Source of the DNA: an uncultured Lachnospiraceae bacterium
GTDB lineage: Bacteria; Bacillota; Clostridia; Lachnospirales; Lachnospiraceae
Assembly: GCA_910578085.1 (NCBI GenBank)
Contig: CAJTPM010000024.1
Span: 1-56,928 of the forward strand
Direction: 5' to 3'
Length of the DNA: 56,928 bases
The position numbers were made by a program, and so were the translations under genes. The notes beneath the pieces are model-generated. The model was not told the origin of the DNA. It saw nothing but the letters and a program-made list of their open reading frames with translations, and did not search any database. How positions within the stretch are numbered: position 1 is the first letter of the stretch; each line of letters opens with the position of its first letter. This document shows, one piece after another, positions 26,152-34,158 of the stretch.

Positions 26152-28140
26152 ATGATAAAACGATATGTATTCGGTGATCCTGTGGAGACGGAGTCCGTGT
26201 TATGGAAACCGGAGGCGGCGGACTGGCAGGACGACAGGCTGTTTTGCAGGGACAATGCATTTTACGGCGATCTGTCCGGGGAGGAGATCGTGTACGGCCT
26301 CGGGCAGAACGTGCGGGGCATCAACAAGAGAGGATGGCTCTATGAGAGTTACTGTACGGATGATCCTCGTCACACAGAGGAAAAACACACGCTCTACGGC
26401 GCCCACAATTTTCTGGTGCTCGACGGAGCGGGGGTGCTTGGGATCTTTGTTGATACGCCAGGGAACGTGGTGTACGATATCGGCTATACGGATAGCCGGA
26501 AACTGAGCATTGCGCCGCAGTCGGCGGATTTTGAGCTGTATCTGATCGAGGGGGAGAGCCCGGATGCGGTGGTGGAGGTGTTTCGGCGCCTCATCGGGAG
26601 AAGCTATATTCCGCCCCGCTGGGCCTTCGGTTATGGGCAGAGCAGGTGGGGCTATGACTCGATGAATCAGGTGCGGGAGGTAGCGGCGGGTTACCGTGAT
26701 AACCATATTCCGCTTGATATGATCTTTTTGGACATAGACTATATGGAGCGCTATAAGGATTTTACGGTGGACAAAGAGCGCTTCCCCGATTTTCGGGGAC
26801 TTGTGGCGGAGATGAAAGAGCAGGACATCCGGCTGGTGCCGATCATCGACGGCGGTGTAAAAAAAGAGGACGGCTACGATATCTATGAGGAGGGGAAGGA
26901 GAAGGGATATTTCTGCAAGGATGAAGAGGGGGAGGATTTTTTGCTGGGAGTGTGGCCGGGCAGATGCTGTCTGCCGGACATGCTGCAGGAGGAGGCCGGC
27001 AGATGGTTTGGATCAAAGTATAAGATTCTGCTTGATATGGGGATCGAAGGCTTCTGGAACGACATGAACGAACCGGCGGTCTTTTACTCGGAAAAGGGGC
27101 TGGCGGAGGCCTTTGAGAAGATAGACGCTTTCCGCACACAGAATCTGGACATCCAAAGCTTTTTTGAATTTCAGGGACTGGCCGCAGGGCTGTCAAACAG
27201 CCCGCAGGATTACGCTTCCTTCTATCATGAATACAGAGGGGAGCGATACCGCCATGACAGAGTGCACAATTTGTTCGGCTATTATATGACCAGGCGGGCG
27301 GCGGAGGCTTTCGAGGAGCTTGAACCGGAAAAGAGGATTCTGCTTTTTTCCAGAGCTTCCTGTATCGGGATGCACCGCTTTGGCGGCATCTGGCAGGGGG
27401 ATAATCACTCCTGGTGGTCCCATCTGCTGTTAAATATCAAGATGATGCCTTCCTTAAACATGTGCGGCTTTCTGTACACGGGAGCGGATATCGGCGGATT
27501 TGGAGGAGATGTGACCGAGGATCTGTTGATCAGGTGGCTGTCCTTCGGCGTTTTTACGCCGTTGATGCGCAACCACTCGGCGGCGGGGACGAGAAGACAG
27601 GAGGTCTATCGCTTCGGGACGGCGGAACTGATGCGGGATGTCATTTCGGTCCGCTATAAGCTGCTGCCCTATCTCTACAGCGAATATATGAAAGCGGCGC
27701 TTGGTGGTACGATGTTGTTCAGGCCTCTCGGGTTTGCCTACAGAAAGGACGGCATCGCGGGACAGGTGGAAGACCAGCTTCTGGTGGGAGAGAGCATCAT
27801 GATCGCGCCGGTACATGAGCAGAATGCGGCGGGCAGGACGGTCTATTTCCCGGAGCCCATGAAGCTGCTGCGGTTTCATGGGGGGAATGTGCTGGAGGAG
27901 GCGGTATATCCGAAAGGACACGCCTATATCGGGATGCCCCTGGGGGACGTCTGCGTCTTTCTGAGAGAAAATCATATCCTGCCCCTGAGCCGGGGCGGAG
28001 AGTGCGTCGGGGATGTGGACTTTGCGCATCTGGAACGGTATGTCTGGGGGACAGACGTAAAGCCCTACGCATATTACAGGGACGACGGAGAGACGAAGGA
28101 GTTTGATCTGGAAAAGCATGTGGAGATGCTGACGGTGTAA
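26152..28140 (+). CDS. GH31 alpha-glucosidase
   Basis: 662 residues without signal peptide. Clear GH31 barrel: PPRWAFGYGQSRWGY, nucleophile Asp304 in GFWNDMNEPAVF and acid/base Asp417 in WQGDNHSWW. The WNDMNEP motif is that of alpha-glucosidases, in contrast to the KTDGGE form of the gene at 21049, so the two enzymes probably cut different bonds of the same imported glycan. ATG 26152 follows GGAGGACGGG. It is the last gene of the importer operon. Confidence 0.94.
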   Translation: MIKRYVFGDPVETESVLWKPEAADWQDDRLFCRDNAFYGDLSGEEIVYGLGQNVRGINKRGWLYESYCTDDPRHTEEKHTLYGAHNFLVLDGAGVLGIFVDTPGNVVYDIGYTDSRKLSIAPQSADFELYLIEGESPDAVVEVFRRLIGRSYIPPRWAFGYGQSRWGYDSMNQVREVAAGYRDNHIPLDMIFLDIDYMERYKDFTVDKERFPDFRGLVAEMKEQDIRLVPIIDGGVKKEDGYDIYEEGKEKGYFCKDEEGEDFLLGVWPGRCCLPDMLQEEAGRWFGSKYKILLDMGIEGFWNDMNEPAVFYSEKGLAEAFEKIDAFRTQNLDIQSFFEFQGLAAGLSNSPQDYASFYHEYRGERYRHDRVHNLFGYYMTRRAAEAFEELEPEKRILLFSRASCIGMHRFGGIWQGDNHSWWSHLLLNIKMMPSLNMCGFLYTGADIGGFGGDVTEDLLIRWLSFGVFTPLMRNHSAAGTRRQEVYRFGTAELMRDVISVRYKLLPYLYSEYMKAALGGTMLFRPLGFAYRKDGIAGQVEDQLLVGESIMIAPVHEQNAAGRTVYFPEPMKLLRFHGGNVLEEAVYPKGHAYIGMPLGDVCVFLRENHILPLSRGGECVGDVDFAHLERYVWGTDVKPYAYYRDDGETKEFDLEKHVEMLTV

Positions 28141-28189
28141 GGAGAATGCTGTATAGTCTGACGAGTAGAGAGATACGGAAAATGCAGAG

Positions 28190-28216
28190 AGCCGCCCGGT
28201 TTGAGGGCGGCTTTTT
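28190..28216 (+). terminator. Rho-independent terminator of the GH31/importer operon
   Basis: GCCGCCC (28191-28197) pairs with GGGCGGC (28205-28211), extended by an A-T pair, and is followed by TTTTT. Confidence 0.9.
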
Positions 28217-28225
28217 GGCGGAAAG

Positions 28226-28609
28226 TCAACGGCACAGCTCATTCCACTGGCAGCCGCCGCAGATCTCCTCCCGCTTACCGGGGGAGAGGATATTTTGCTG
28301 CACGGAGGCAGCGAAATCTTTCCATCTGATCTTTGTCCCCTCGGGCAGTCCGCAGCAGTAAAGAACCTGGCGGTCGTATGCTTCAGCTTTATCTGAGGGC
28401 AGTCCGGTGTCCTCGTCTGTGCATCTGCCGGCCTGGTTATTCGGGCAGCAGGCACATACGTCGTCTGCCCCGCAAAGCAGGGTGACTTCCGGGTTTTCTT
28501 CCAGTCTTTCTTTCATGGCCGCCATATTTTCCGTGAATGCGCCGCTGTAGCCCTTCCCCTGGAAGAAGGAGAAGCACATGCCGTGGTGCGGTCTGATTTT
28601 GCAGGTCAT
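28226..28609 (-). CDS. DUF1284 family Cys-rich protein
   Basis: 127 residues. The family start IRPHHGMCFSFFQGKGYSG is clear. Cysteine clusters (LLCGADDVCACCPNN, YCCG, ICGGCQWNELC) suggest a metal or iron-sulfur site. It lies 73 nt downstream of bioY on the same strand and is probably read from the BirA-controlled bioY promoter. Its function is unknown; a link to biotin, whose synthase is an iron-sulfur enzyme, is speculative. Confidence 0.8.
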   Translation of the reverse strand: MTCKIRPHHGMCFSFFQGKGYSGAFTENMAAMKERLEENPEVTLLCGADDVCACCPNNQAGRCTDEDTGLPSDKAEAYDRQVLYCCGLPEGTKIRWKDFAASVQQNILSPGKREEICGGCQWNELCR

Positions 28610-28682
28610 GTCAGTTCTGCTCCTTTTCTGTTTTCTATTTGGCTGCTTCCCGTGGCTGAATGTCTACGCCTGATCCTGCGCC

Positions 28683-29303
28683 TCAGGATCTGTCCATAAT
28701 TTTCCCAAGCGGTCCTCGGAGGGTGTTTCCCAGCATGAGCGCTAAGGCGATCTTGACCGCGTCGGGAATGATAAACGGGATCACGCACCAGCCAAGCACT
28801 GTCAGAAGGCTGACAGAACCGGTGTCTCTCAGATAGACAAACATGAACCATGCGGTGCCTGCGGCGTAACACGCGAGCAGCCCCAGCACCATGGAGAGTG
28901 CCTGTATGGCAAGCACATATTTTACATGGAGCTTTTTGATAAAGACAGCCTCCATCAGCCACATAATCAGGGCTGAGAAGATAAAACCAATGATATATCC
29001 CCCGGTGTTTCTAAAAAGAATGCCCAGGCCTCCGGTAAATTCCGCGAACACCGGTACCCCGATAGCGCCCAACAGGACGTAGAGAGTTACGGCGATGGTC
29101 CCCCGCTTTCCGCCCAGTATGGATACCGCCAGGAATACGGCGAAGGTCTGAAGGGTAAAGGGAACTACCGTGGGGATGGAGATCCAGGAGCAGATGGCGA
29201 TCAGTACCGTGAAGACGGCAATATATGCCATGTCGTAGGTTTTTCCCCTTCCTGCGGATTTTTGTTTTGTATGCTGCAGCTGCGCGGTTGTGTTTGTGTC
29301 CAT
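28683..29303 (-). CDS. bioY: BioY, biotin uptake S component
   Basis: 206 residues with about six membrane segments. The BioY signature is present: PVVPFTLQ-like TVVPFTLQTFAVFLAVSILGGKRG, then YVLLGAIGVPVFAEFTGGLG and TGGYIIGFIFSAL. It binds biotin and works with an ECF transporter module encoded elsewhere. ATG 29303 follows GGAGG on the - strand. The promoter overlaps a BirA-type operator, so it should be repressed when biotin is plentiful. Confidence 0.95.
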   Translation of the reverse strand: MDTNTTAQLQHTKQKSAGRGKTYDMAYIAVFTVLIAICSWISIPTVVPFTLQTFAVFLAVSILGGKRGTIAVTLYVLLGAIGVPVFAEFTGGLGILFRNTGGYIIGFIFSALIMWLMEAVFIKKLHVKYVLAIQALSMVLGLLACYAAGTAWFMFVYLRDTGSVSLLTVLGWCVIPFIIPDAVKIALALMLGNTLRGPLGKIMDRS

Positions 29304-29390
29304 GGTCTGTTTCCTCCGTTATCTGGCTTCTTTCGTTTTAACTCTGCTTCGTTGGCATAAGTGAGATACCCCTCAGCAAACTACGGAGTA

Positions 29391-29444
29391 ATCATAGCAC
29401 AGAGAAAAAAGGATGTCAACCCATTATTGAAATGAGTTGACAAT
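29391..29444 (-). promoter_or_regulatory. bioY promoter overlapped by a BirA operator
   Basis: On the - strand TTGACA (29419-29414), 17-bp spacer, TATGAT (29396-29391). The dyad TTGTCAAC, 15 bp, GTTGACAT (- strand, 29443-29413) covers the -35 box and fits the Firmicutes BirA site (TGTnAAC, 14-16 bp, GTTnACA). Confidence 0.85.
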
Positions 29445-29479
29445 TCTAAAGAGGTCTTTCAATACTCAAAAATAGATGC

Positions 29480-29509
29480 TTTACAAAATATACTAAAGCA
29501 TGTTATCAT
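29480..29509 (+). promoter_or_regulatory. Promoter for the small ORFs and aromatic-acid-exporter gene
   Basis: TTTACA (29480-29485), 18-bp spacer, TATCAT (29504-29509). The leader then contains GTGAC/GTCAC, and CCCTTAT (29583-29589) can pair with ATAAGGG (29605-29611), next to the Shine-Dalgarno of the first small ORF. With the bioY promoter on the other strand, this fills the 317-bp gap. Confidence 0.5.
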
Positions 29510-29620
29510 TGTTCCAAACATATCTGGGAGTCTTAAGTTCTGATATCACATCTGTGACGAGTCACCTGTTTCTTGCAAGAATCCCTTATATGAGAAAAAT
29601 TGAATAAGGGAGGAATGTAA

Positions 29621-29725
29621 ATGGGAAAATCAGAGCTATGTGGGTTAGCATATGGTGTTGCGGAATATGCTGACAGAGAGCCTCAGTTATCAGAAGCAGT
29701 GGAAGCGAAAGAAAAGAGCGCATGA
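29621..29725 (+). CDS. Small ORF, 34 residues, coupled to the next small ORF
   Basis: It begins MGKSELCGLAYGVAEYA and ends AKEKSA. It has a good ribosome site (GGGAGGAATG) and overlaps the next start by ATGA. No family recognised. Its Shine-Dalgarno adjoins a 7-bp stem, so translation may be regulated. It could be a short leader peptide or a small protein that works with the exporter. Confidence 0.5.
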   Translation: MGKSELCGLAYGVAEYADREPQLSEAVEAKEKSA

Positions 29726-29895
29726 AAAAGACGAGGTTAAGGCAGTTATTCGAAGTGGTGCGCTACAGTGGAGAAAAAGAGGAGCTGGAAGAGGAACTTT
29801 CAGCGGTTGAAAAGGTGATAAAGATTCAGCGCAGCGTGAAAAATTATGATGTAAAACAGATTTATGAAGCCATGCAGAAAGAGAATGCGGAATGA
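29722..29895 (+). CDS. Small charged helical protein, 57 residues
   Basis: Starts MKKTRLRQLFEVVRYSGEKE, and the rest is rich in Glu and Lys with heptad-like spacing, so probably helical. ATG overlaps the stop of the preceding ORF (ATGA). The exporter gene begins 9 nt after its stop. No family recognised. The three-gene spacing suggests one operon. Confidence 0.55.
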   Translation: MKKTRLRQLFEVVRYSGEKEELEEELSAVEKVIKIQRSVKNYDVKQIYEAMQKENAE

Positions 29896-29904
29896 GGAAA
29901 AACC

Positions 29905-30924
29905 ATGGATATGGATAAAAAGAGAAGACTGGAAAAAATACTGCTTCTGGCGGTGAAAATTGCCGTGGGCAGTGCTGCCGCCGTCTATGTGGCCGAGGCA
30001 CTGCATCTGGAAAATGCAGTTTCGGCAGGTACGGTCACTTTGCTGTCACTGCTTGGAACCAAGCGGGAGACTGTGAGAGTGTCCATTGCGCGTATCGGCG
30101 CTTTTCTGTTCACAGTGCTGCTGGCTTATCTGGCCATCCCCAATATAGAGAGCGACTGGATCACCTACTGTGTTATTCTGTTTATCCTTGTTTTTGTGTT
30201 GGCGGTTGTGGGCTGGATGCCGACGCTCTCCGTAAACTTCGTTATTATTGCACACTATGTGACGAAGAAGGAGTTCAGCAGAGAATTTTTTTTAAATGAA
30301 TTTCTTCTGGTGCTGATCGGCGCTGTCATCGCCTGTATTTTGAATCTGTTTCATCTGAACAGGAAGCGAAAAGTGGATATTATGGCAGATATGCGCTATA
30401 CCGAGGAGAAACTGCAGTATATCCTGCGGGAACTTGCGGGGTATCTTCGGGATGAGCGAATGAGCAGTGAGATCAGTGTCTGGGATGATATCTGTATGCT
30501 GGAGAAGAAGTTAAAGGTATTTATGGAGGAGGCCAGAGAATTTCAGAATAATAACTTTGCGGATCATCACAGTTACTATCTGGATTATTTTGAGATGCGG
30601 CTGGAGCAGTGCCGTGTATTGGACAATCTGCATTATGAGATGAAAAAGATCCGGACCGTGCCGAAGGAGGCTGAGGTGATTGCGGATTATATGTACCATC
30701 TGGCGGATCATGTGACGGAAAAGAATATTCCGAAGGCGCAGAATGACAGGCTGCAGGAGATTTTTGCGGAGATGAAAGAGGAAAATCTGCCTAAAGACCG
30801 GGAGGAATTTGAGAATCAGGCGATGTTATACCATATCATGATGGATATAGAGGAATTCCTGAAATACAAGCTGGAATTTATAGAAAATCTGGACGAGCGG
30901 CAGCGGAAGGCGTACTGGGATTGA
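29905..30924 (+). CDS. Aromatic acid exporter family (ArAE) membrane protein
   Basis: 339 residues. Four N-terminal membrane helices (~10-150: ILLLAVKIAVGSAAAVYVAEAL ends at LSLLGTKRETV, then LFTVLLAYLAIP and the following pairs), and a cytosolic helical C-terminal half (~155-339) with RKRKVDIMADMRYTEEKLQ. This fits the ArAE_1 / ArAE_1_C family of Gram-positive bacteria. Substrates are unknown in these bacteria. ATG 29905 follows GAGGAAA. It is convergent with the histidine kinase gene that ends at 30998. Confidence 0.85.
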   Translation: MDMDKKRRLEKILLLAVKIAVGSAAAVYVAEALHLENAVSAGTVTLLSLLGTKRETVRVSIARIGAFLFTVLLAYLAIPNIESDWITYCVILFILVFVLAVVGWMPTLSVNFVIIAHYVTKKEFSREFFLNEFLLVLIGAVIACILNLFHLNRKRKVDIMADMRYTEEKLQYILRELAGYLRDERMSSEISVWDDICMLEKKLKVFMEEAREFQNNNFADHHSYYLDYFEMRLEQCRVLDNLHYEMKKIRTVPKEAEVIADYMYHLADHVTEKNIPKAQNDRLQEIFAEMKEENLPKDREEFENQAMLYHIMMDIEEFLKYKLEFIENLDERQRKAYWD

Positions 30925-30997
30925 GCGCTGTGGGCCGGATGTCTGGCAGAGATATTATGAATAAGCGGCTGCGAGGCCTGTGGGCAGAAAAAGACTT

Positions 30998-32350
30998 TTA
31001 TGGCAGGGAAACCGTGAAAGTGCTTCCGCCCCCGGGGGTATCTGATACCGAAATTTTTCCGTGGTGCGCATGGACGATCTCGCAGGCGATACAGAGTCCC
31101 AGACCGAAATGTCCTTTCTCGGTGCGGGACTTTTCTGCGCGGTAAAACCGCTCAAAGATCTGTTCTTTTTCTGCGTCAGGGATACCGGGGCCGTTGTCTT
31201 CCACGGAAATCTGTGTACTTTTTCCATTACAGGTAAGAAGCAGGCGCACGCGTCCGCCCACGGGAGTATAACTGACAGCGTTATGCAGCAAAATAGCAAG
31301 TACCTGGGTGATGCGCTCCTTGTCGCAGGGGACGGCGGGCAGCGAGGCTTCCGGCAACGAGACGGAGAGGGTGATATTCTTTTTTGCCGCAACGGGTTCA
31401 AAGGCCTCGAAGAGGTTGAGCACCAGCGTATCCAGTTCCACCGGTGTTTGCTCTATACTCCAGCTTCCGCTTGCGGCGGTGCTTAAAAGGAGCATATCAT
31501 CGATCAGTCTGGACATACGCATTCCCTCTGAATGGATGGCTTCCAGAAAGCGGATCCGCTCTTCACCGTCCGCTTTTTCGCTGGCACTGGCGCAGGACAG
31601 GATCACTGCCAGAGGGGTGCGCAGTTCATGGGAGGCGGAGGCCACGAACCGGGCCTGTCTTTCCTGATTTTCCTTAAGCGGTTTCAGGATCCGCCTGGTA
31701 AAATGCCAGGAAAAAAAAGACAGCAGTACGATGGCAGCGACATCCAGCAAAAGAAAGAGGAAACGCTGTCTGTCGATCTGCGCCTGCAGGGGATCAAGGG
31801 GAGACAGGATGATGATCTGCAGGGTGCCGCCGTTTCTTTCGGACACAGCAATGCAGGCGCAGTAGCTTTTTGTTTTGTGCAGTAAAGAAAAGCCGCGAAG
31901 AGACATTAGAACAGGGTCCTCGCTGTCCGTGGAAGAGCCTGCCTTCTGGCGGCGGGGCGGCGTATAAAAAAATTCCATATGCGAGGTGTCGGAGTATTCG
32001 CTTCCCACGAGGGGGCCGGGGCTGTTCTCGTAAATGCGCCACACATCTTCAAAGAGCTGTTTCTGCTCTTCCGTTTCCCGTTCGTTATATAAAAAGGGTA
32101 TGCCATTGTCGGTGATATGGATCAGATATCTTCCGTTTTCCTCCATTTTGGTCAGCCATTCGTGAGTGATCACATTTTGGTGCTCCATACCTGCAAGCAA
32201 CGTACTCATATTGTTCTGAAAGGCGGCAAAGGTGCTGTTTTTCAGGCTCTGTTCCGAGATATAGAGATAGCCGAATGACATGGCAAGAAGAATAACGGCT
32301 GTTATGCTTCCGCAGAGGATCGTCAGACGGAGATGTACTTTTTTAAACAT
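30998..32350 (-). CDS. Sensor histidine kinase of the propeller/SBP regulon
   Basis: 450 residues from ATG 32350 (MFKKVHLRLT), preferred to 32380 because GAGGAG precedes it. TM1 ~8-30, an extracytoplasmic domain of about 150 residues, TM2 ~185-205 (FLFLLLDVAAIVLLSFF), His241 in SASHELRTPLAV, and an ATPase domain with HNAVSYTP, DNGPGIP and HFGLGL. No clear HAMP. It is downstream of its response regulator on the - strand. The four shared promoter elements nearby suggest that it controls the divergent lipoprotein/transport genes. Confidence 0.92.
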   Translation of the reverse strand: MFKKVHLRLTILCGSITAVILLAMSFGYLYISEQSLKNSTFAAFQNNMSTLLAGMEHQNVITHEWLTKMEENGRYLIHITDNGIPFLYNERETEEQKQLFEDVWRIYENSPGPLVGSEYSDTSHMEFFYTPPRRQKAGSSTDSEDPVLMSLRGFSLLHKTKSYCACIAVSERNGGTLQIIILSPLDPLQAQIDRQRFLFLLLDVAAIVLLSFFSWHFTRRILKPLKENQERQARFVASASHELRTPLAVILSCASASEKADGEERIRFLEAIHSEGMRMSRLIDDMLLLSTAASGSWSIEQTPVELDTLVLNLFEAFEPVAAKKNITLSVSLPEASLPAVPCDKERITQVLAILLHNAVSYTPVGGRVRLLLTCNGKSTQISVEDNGPGIPDAEKEQIFERFYRAEKSRTEKGHFGLGLCIACEIVHAHHGKISVSDTPGGGSTFTVSLP

Positions 32351-32472
32351 GGCAGGGAGTCTCCTCGGTTTATCAGGCATCCGTTTGTGGTATACAGGAA
32401 ATTGCGGTATGGCAGCGGCAGTAGTGTAACAGCAAAAGTGCGGTAAGGCATCGCCATGCGGAGGTGCTGCTT

Positions 32473-33144
32473 TCAGGTTTCTATCTGGTAACCGACGCCC
32501 CGGATCGTGCGGATCGCTACTTTGCTGCCCACGGCTTTCAGGCGTCTTCGAAGAAAATGGATGTAATTGTCCAGATTCCCCTCCTCCACGTCACTGTCGA
32601 GGCCCCACACTTTTGTCAACAGCAGTGTGCGGGATAAGGACTGACCAGGGTTTCGCAGGAATGCTTCTAACAGATCGCCCTCCCGTTTGGAGATGCTGCA
32701 GGTGCCGGCCGTACCGGAAAGCGTGTTTTCCTCCGGCCGGTATGTGATATCCCCGAAGGAAATTTTATCCGCTTCTTCCATCTTCCTGGGACGGCGGGCG
32801 ACACAGCGGATCCTGGCCATCAGCTCTTTGAAGGCAAAGGGTTTTACGAGGTAGTCGTCGGCTCCCAGATCAAGTCCGGTGACCTTGTCATCCAGGGTGC
32901 CCAGAGCAGTAATTAAAATAACGGGTGTCTGATTATGTGCCTTTCGCATTTTTTGTAAGAGTTCGGTGCCGCTGATATAGGGCATCATGCGGTCCAACAG
33001 GATCAGGTCGTGTATATTCTGTTCGATATAATAGAGCGCTTCCTCTCCATCGGCGCAGGTGTCGATTAAAAAGCCCTCCTGTTCTAACTGGAAAGCCAGG
33101 GAAGTTCTCAGTTTTTCGTCGTCTTCAGCCAGTAAGATTCTCAT
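32473..33144 (-). CDS. OmpR-family response regulator of the propeller/SBP regulon
   Basis: 223 residues from ATG 33144 (MRILLAEDDE), preceded by AAGGAG; the frame extends upstream to 33201 but without receiver-domain sequence. Acidic pocket EDD, Asp51 in LLDRMMPY, TALG and KPF positions, then a winged-helix DNA-binding domain (EGDLLEAFLRNPGQSLSRTL, VDNYIHFLRRRLK-like). Its own promoter carries two 11-bp direct repeats that recur at three other promoters in the next 15 kb, so it is probably the activator of that set and of itself. Confidence 0.93.
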   Translation of the reverse strand: MRILLAEDDEKLRTSLAFQLEQEGFLIDTCADGEEALYYIEQNIHDLILLDRMMPYISGTELLQKMRKAHNQTPVILITALGTLDDKVTGLDLGADDYLVKPFAFKELMARIRCVARRPRKMEEADKISFGDITYRPEENTLSGTAGTCSISKREGDLLEAFLRNPGQSLSRTLLLTKVWGLDSDVEEGNLDNYIHFLRRRLKAVGSKVAIRTIRGVGYQIET

Positions 33145-33274
33145 GGGAATTCTCCTTATTACCTTATGTATGGCACTGTGGTATGCGAATGAGCAGATCA
33201 TGAGGCACGCAGGAAAGCGGCTTGCGGCCTGTTACTCTGTATCATTATTCCTGGGAACAAATTTTACAGAGTAT

Positions 33275-33308
33275 ATTATAACAGAAAAATCTCGAAAGAT
33301 TCTCTAAA
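33275..33308 (-). promoter_or_regulatory. Response-regulator box, copy 1 (regulator promoter)
   Basis: Read on the - strand: TTTAGAGAATC then TTTCGAGATTT (33308-33287), 6 bp, then TATAAT (33280-33275). The repeats occupy the -35 position. The 352-bp gap between regulator and lipoprotein holds this element, the divergent copy at 33396, and nothing else that I recognise. Confidence 0.75.
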
Positions 33309-33395
33309 TTTTCAGCTTGTCGGGAAAAGTTGATGAAATGGACAGGATAAGTCTTCCCTGTCCGGTTTGCCGGGAAATGGGGTTAAGATAAATCA

Positions 33396-33429
33396 TTTAG
33401 AGAAAATTTAGAGAAACATTTGTTATGCT
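33396..33429 (+). promoter_or_regulatory. Response-regulator box, copy 2 (lipoprotein operon)
   Basis: TTTAGAGAAAA then TTTAGAGAAAC (33396-33417), 6 bp, then -10 TATGCT (33424-33429). Same geometry as the other three copies. Confidence 0.8.
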
Positions 33430-33497
33430 ATCGTAGACCGGTTGAAGTGGGGGATTTGAAAGAAACGATTTTGAACTAACAGGAGGACGAAAGAAAA

Positions 33498-34046
33498 ATG
33501 CGAAACATAACAAAAAAATGGATCATCATAACGGTGGCGGCGGTGACAGCCTTTGGGGTGCTTACTGCCTGCACAAAGACGACAGAGAAAAAGGATGACA
33601 CGGAGGAAGCGGAGGATGTAGCGCAATCGGAAGATACGGACAGTGAAGGGGCGCAGACAGCGGAGGATACCGACATGCAGGAGGCTGGACCGGAGAGCGG
33701 CAGTGAGAACGCAGATTCTGGGGAAGCGACAGAACTGAATGGCCTGATTGCGGAAGTTCCTGAGGACAGTGACGACAGTTTCATCATAGAGAAGCTTGTT
33801 GTAGAACAGGAAAACGGCGTCGATATCATGGGAACGGATCCTGACGGGACGAAAATCACGATAGTCTACAGTGATGAGACGAACTTTGTGAAACGGACAG
33901 TTCAGGATGGCGGTGACAGTACGGAAGAAAAGGAAGGTTCGGCGGCAGATCTGCAGGAAGGATTTACAGTGGAGGCAAGGGGCAGTTACGGCGGCGATAA
34001 CGTATTTTTTGCCACGGACGTGAAGATTGTGGAAGTAATTCTGTAA
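33498..34046 (+). CDS. Small lipoprotein with DUF5666-like C-terminal domain, paralogue 1
   Basis: 182 residues. Signal peptide with lipobox VLTAC, an acidic tether (~25-75), then a compact beta-rich domain: ITIVYSDETNFVKRTVQDGG, then a SAADLQEGFTVEARGSY block and VKIVEVIL at the end. The domain resembles DUF5666 repeats; this is an impression, not a search result. The next gene has the same domain. ATG 33498 follows AGGAGG. First gene after regulator box copy 2, so it is probably strongly induced. Function unknown. Confidence 0.75.
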   Translation: MRNITKKWIIITVAAVTAFGVLTACTKTTEKKDDTEEAEDVAQSEDTDSEGAQTAEDTDMQEAGPESGSENADSGEATELNGLIAEVPEDSDDSFIIEKLVVEQENGVDIMGTDPDGTKITIVYSDETNFVKRTVQDGGDSTEEKEGSAADLQEGFTVEARGSYGGDNVFFATDVKIVEVIL

Positions 34047-34158
34047 AAAAATGTGTGAAAAACCGAGGTGGTTCTGATAAGAGCACTATTATGGCAGGCC
34101 AGACCGGCACTGAAATATTGACAGGGAAACAGGAACCACTGAGAGAATGGAGAAAGTT

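Noticed and set aside
27454..28455. 333-codon - strand frame over the GH31 gene
   Set aside because: It is an antisense shadow of a gene with intact catalytic motifs and also crosses the operon terminator.
30111..31486. + strand frames (31061-31486 and neighbours) opposite the histidine kinase
   Set aside because: The kinase reads well on the - strand; these frames lack ribosome sites and family sequence.
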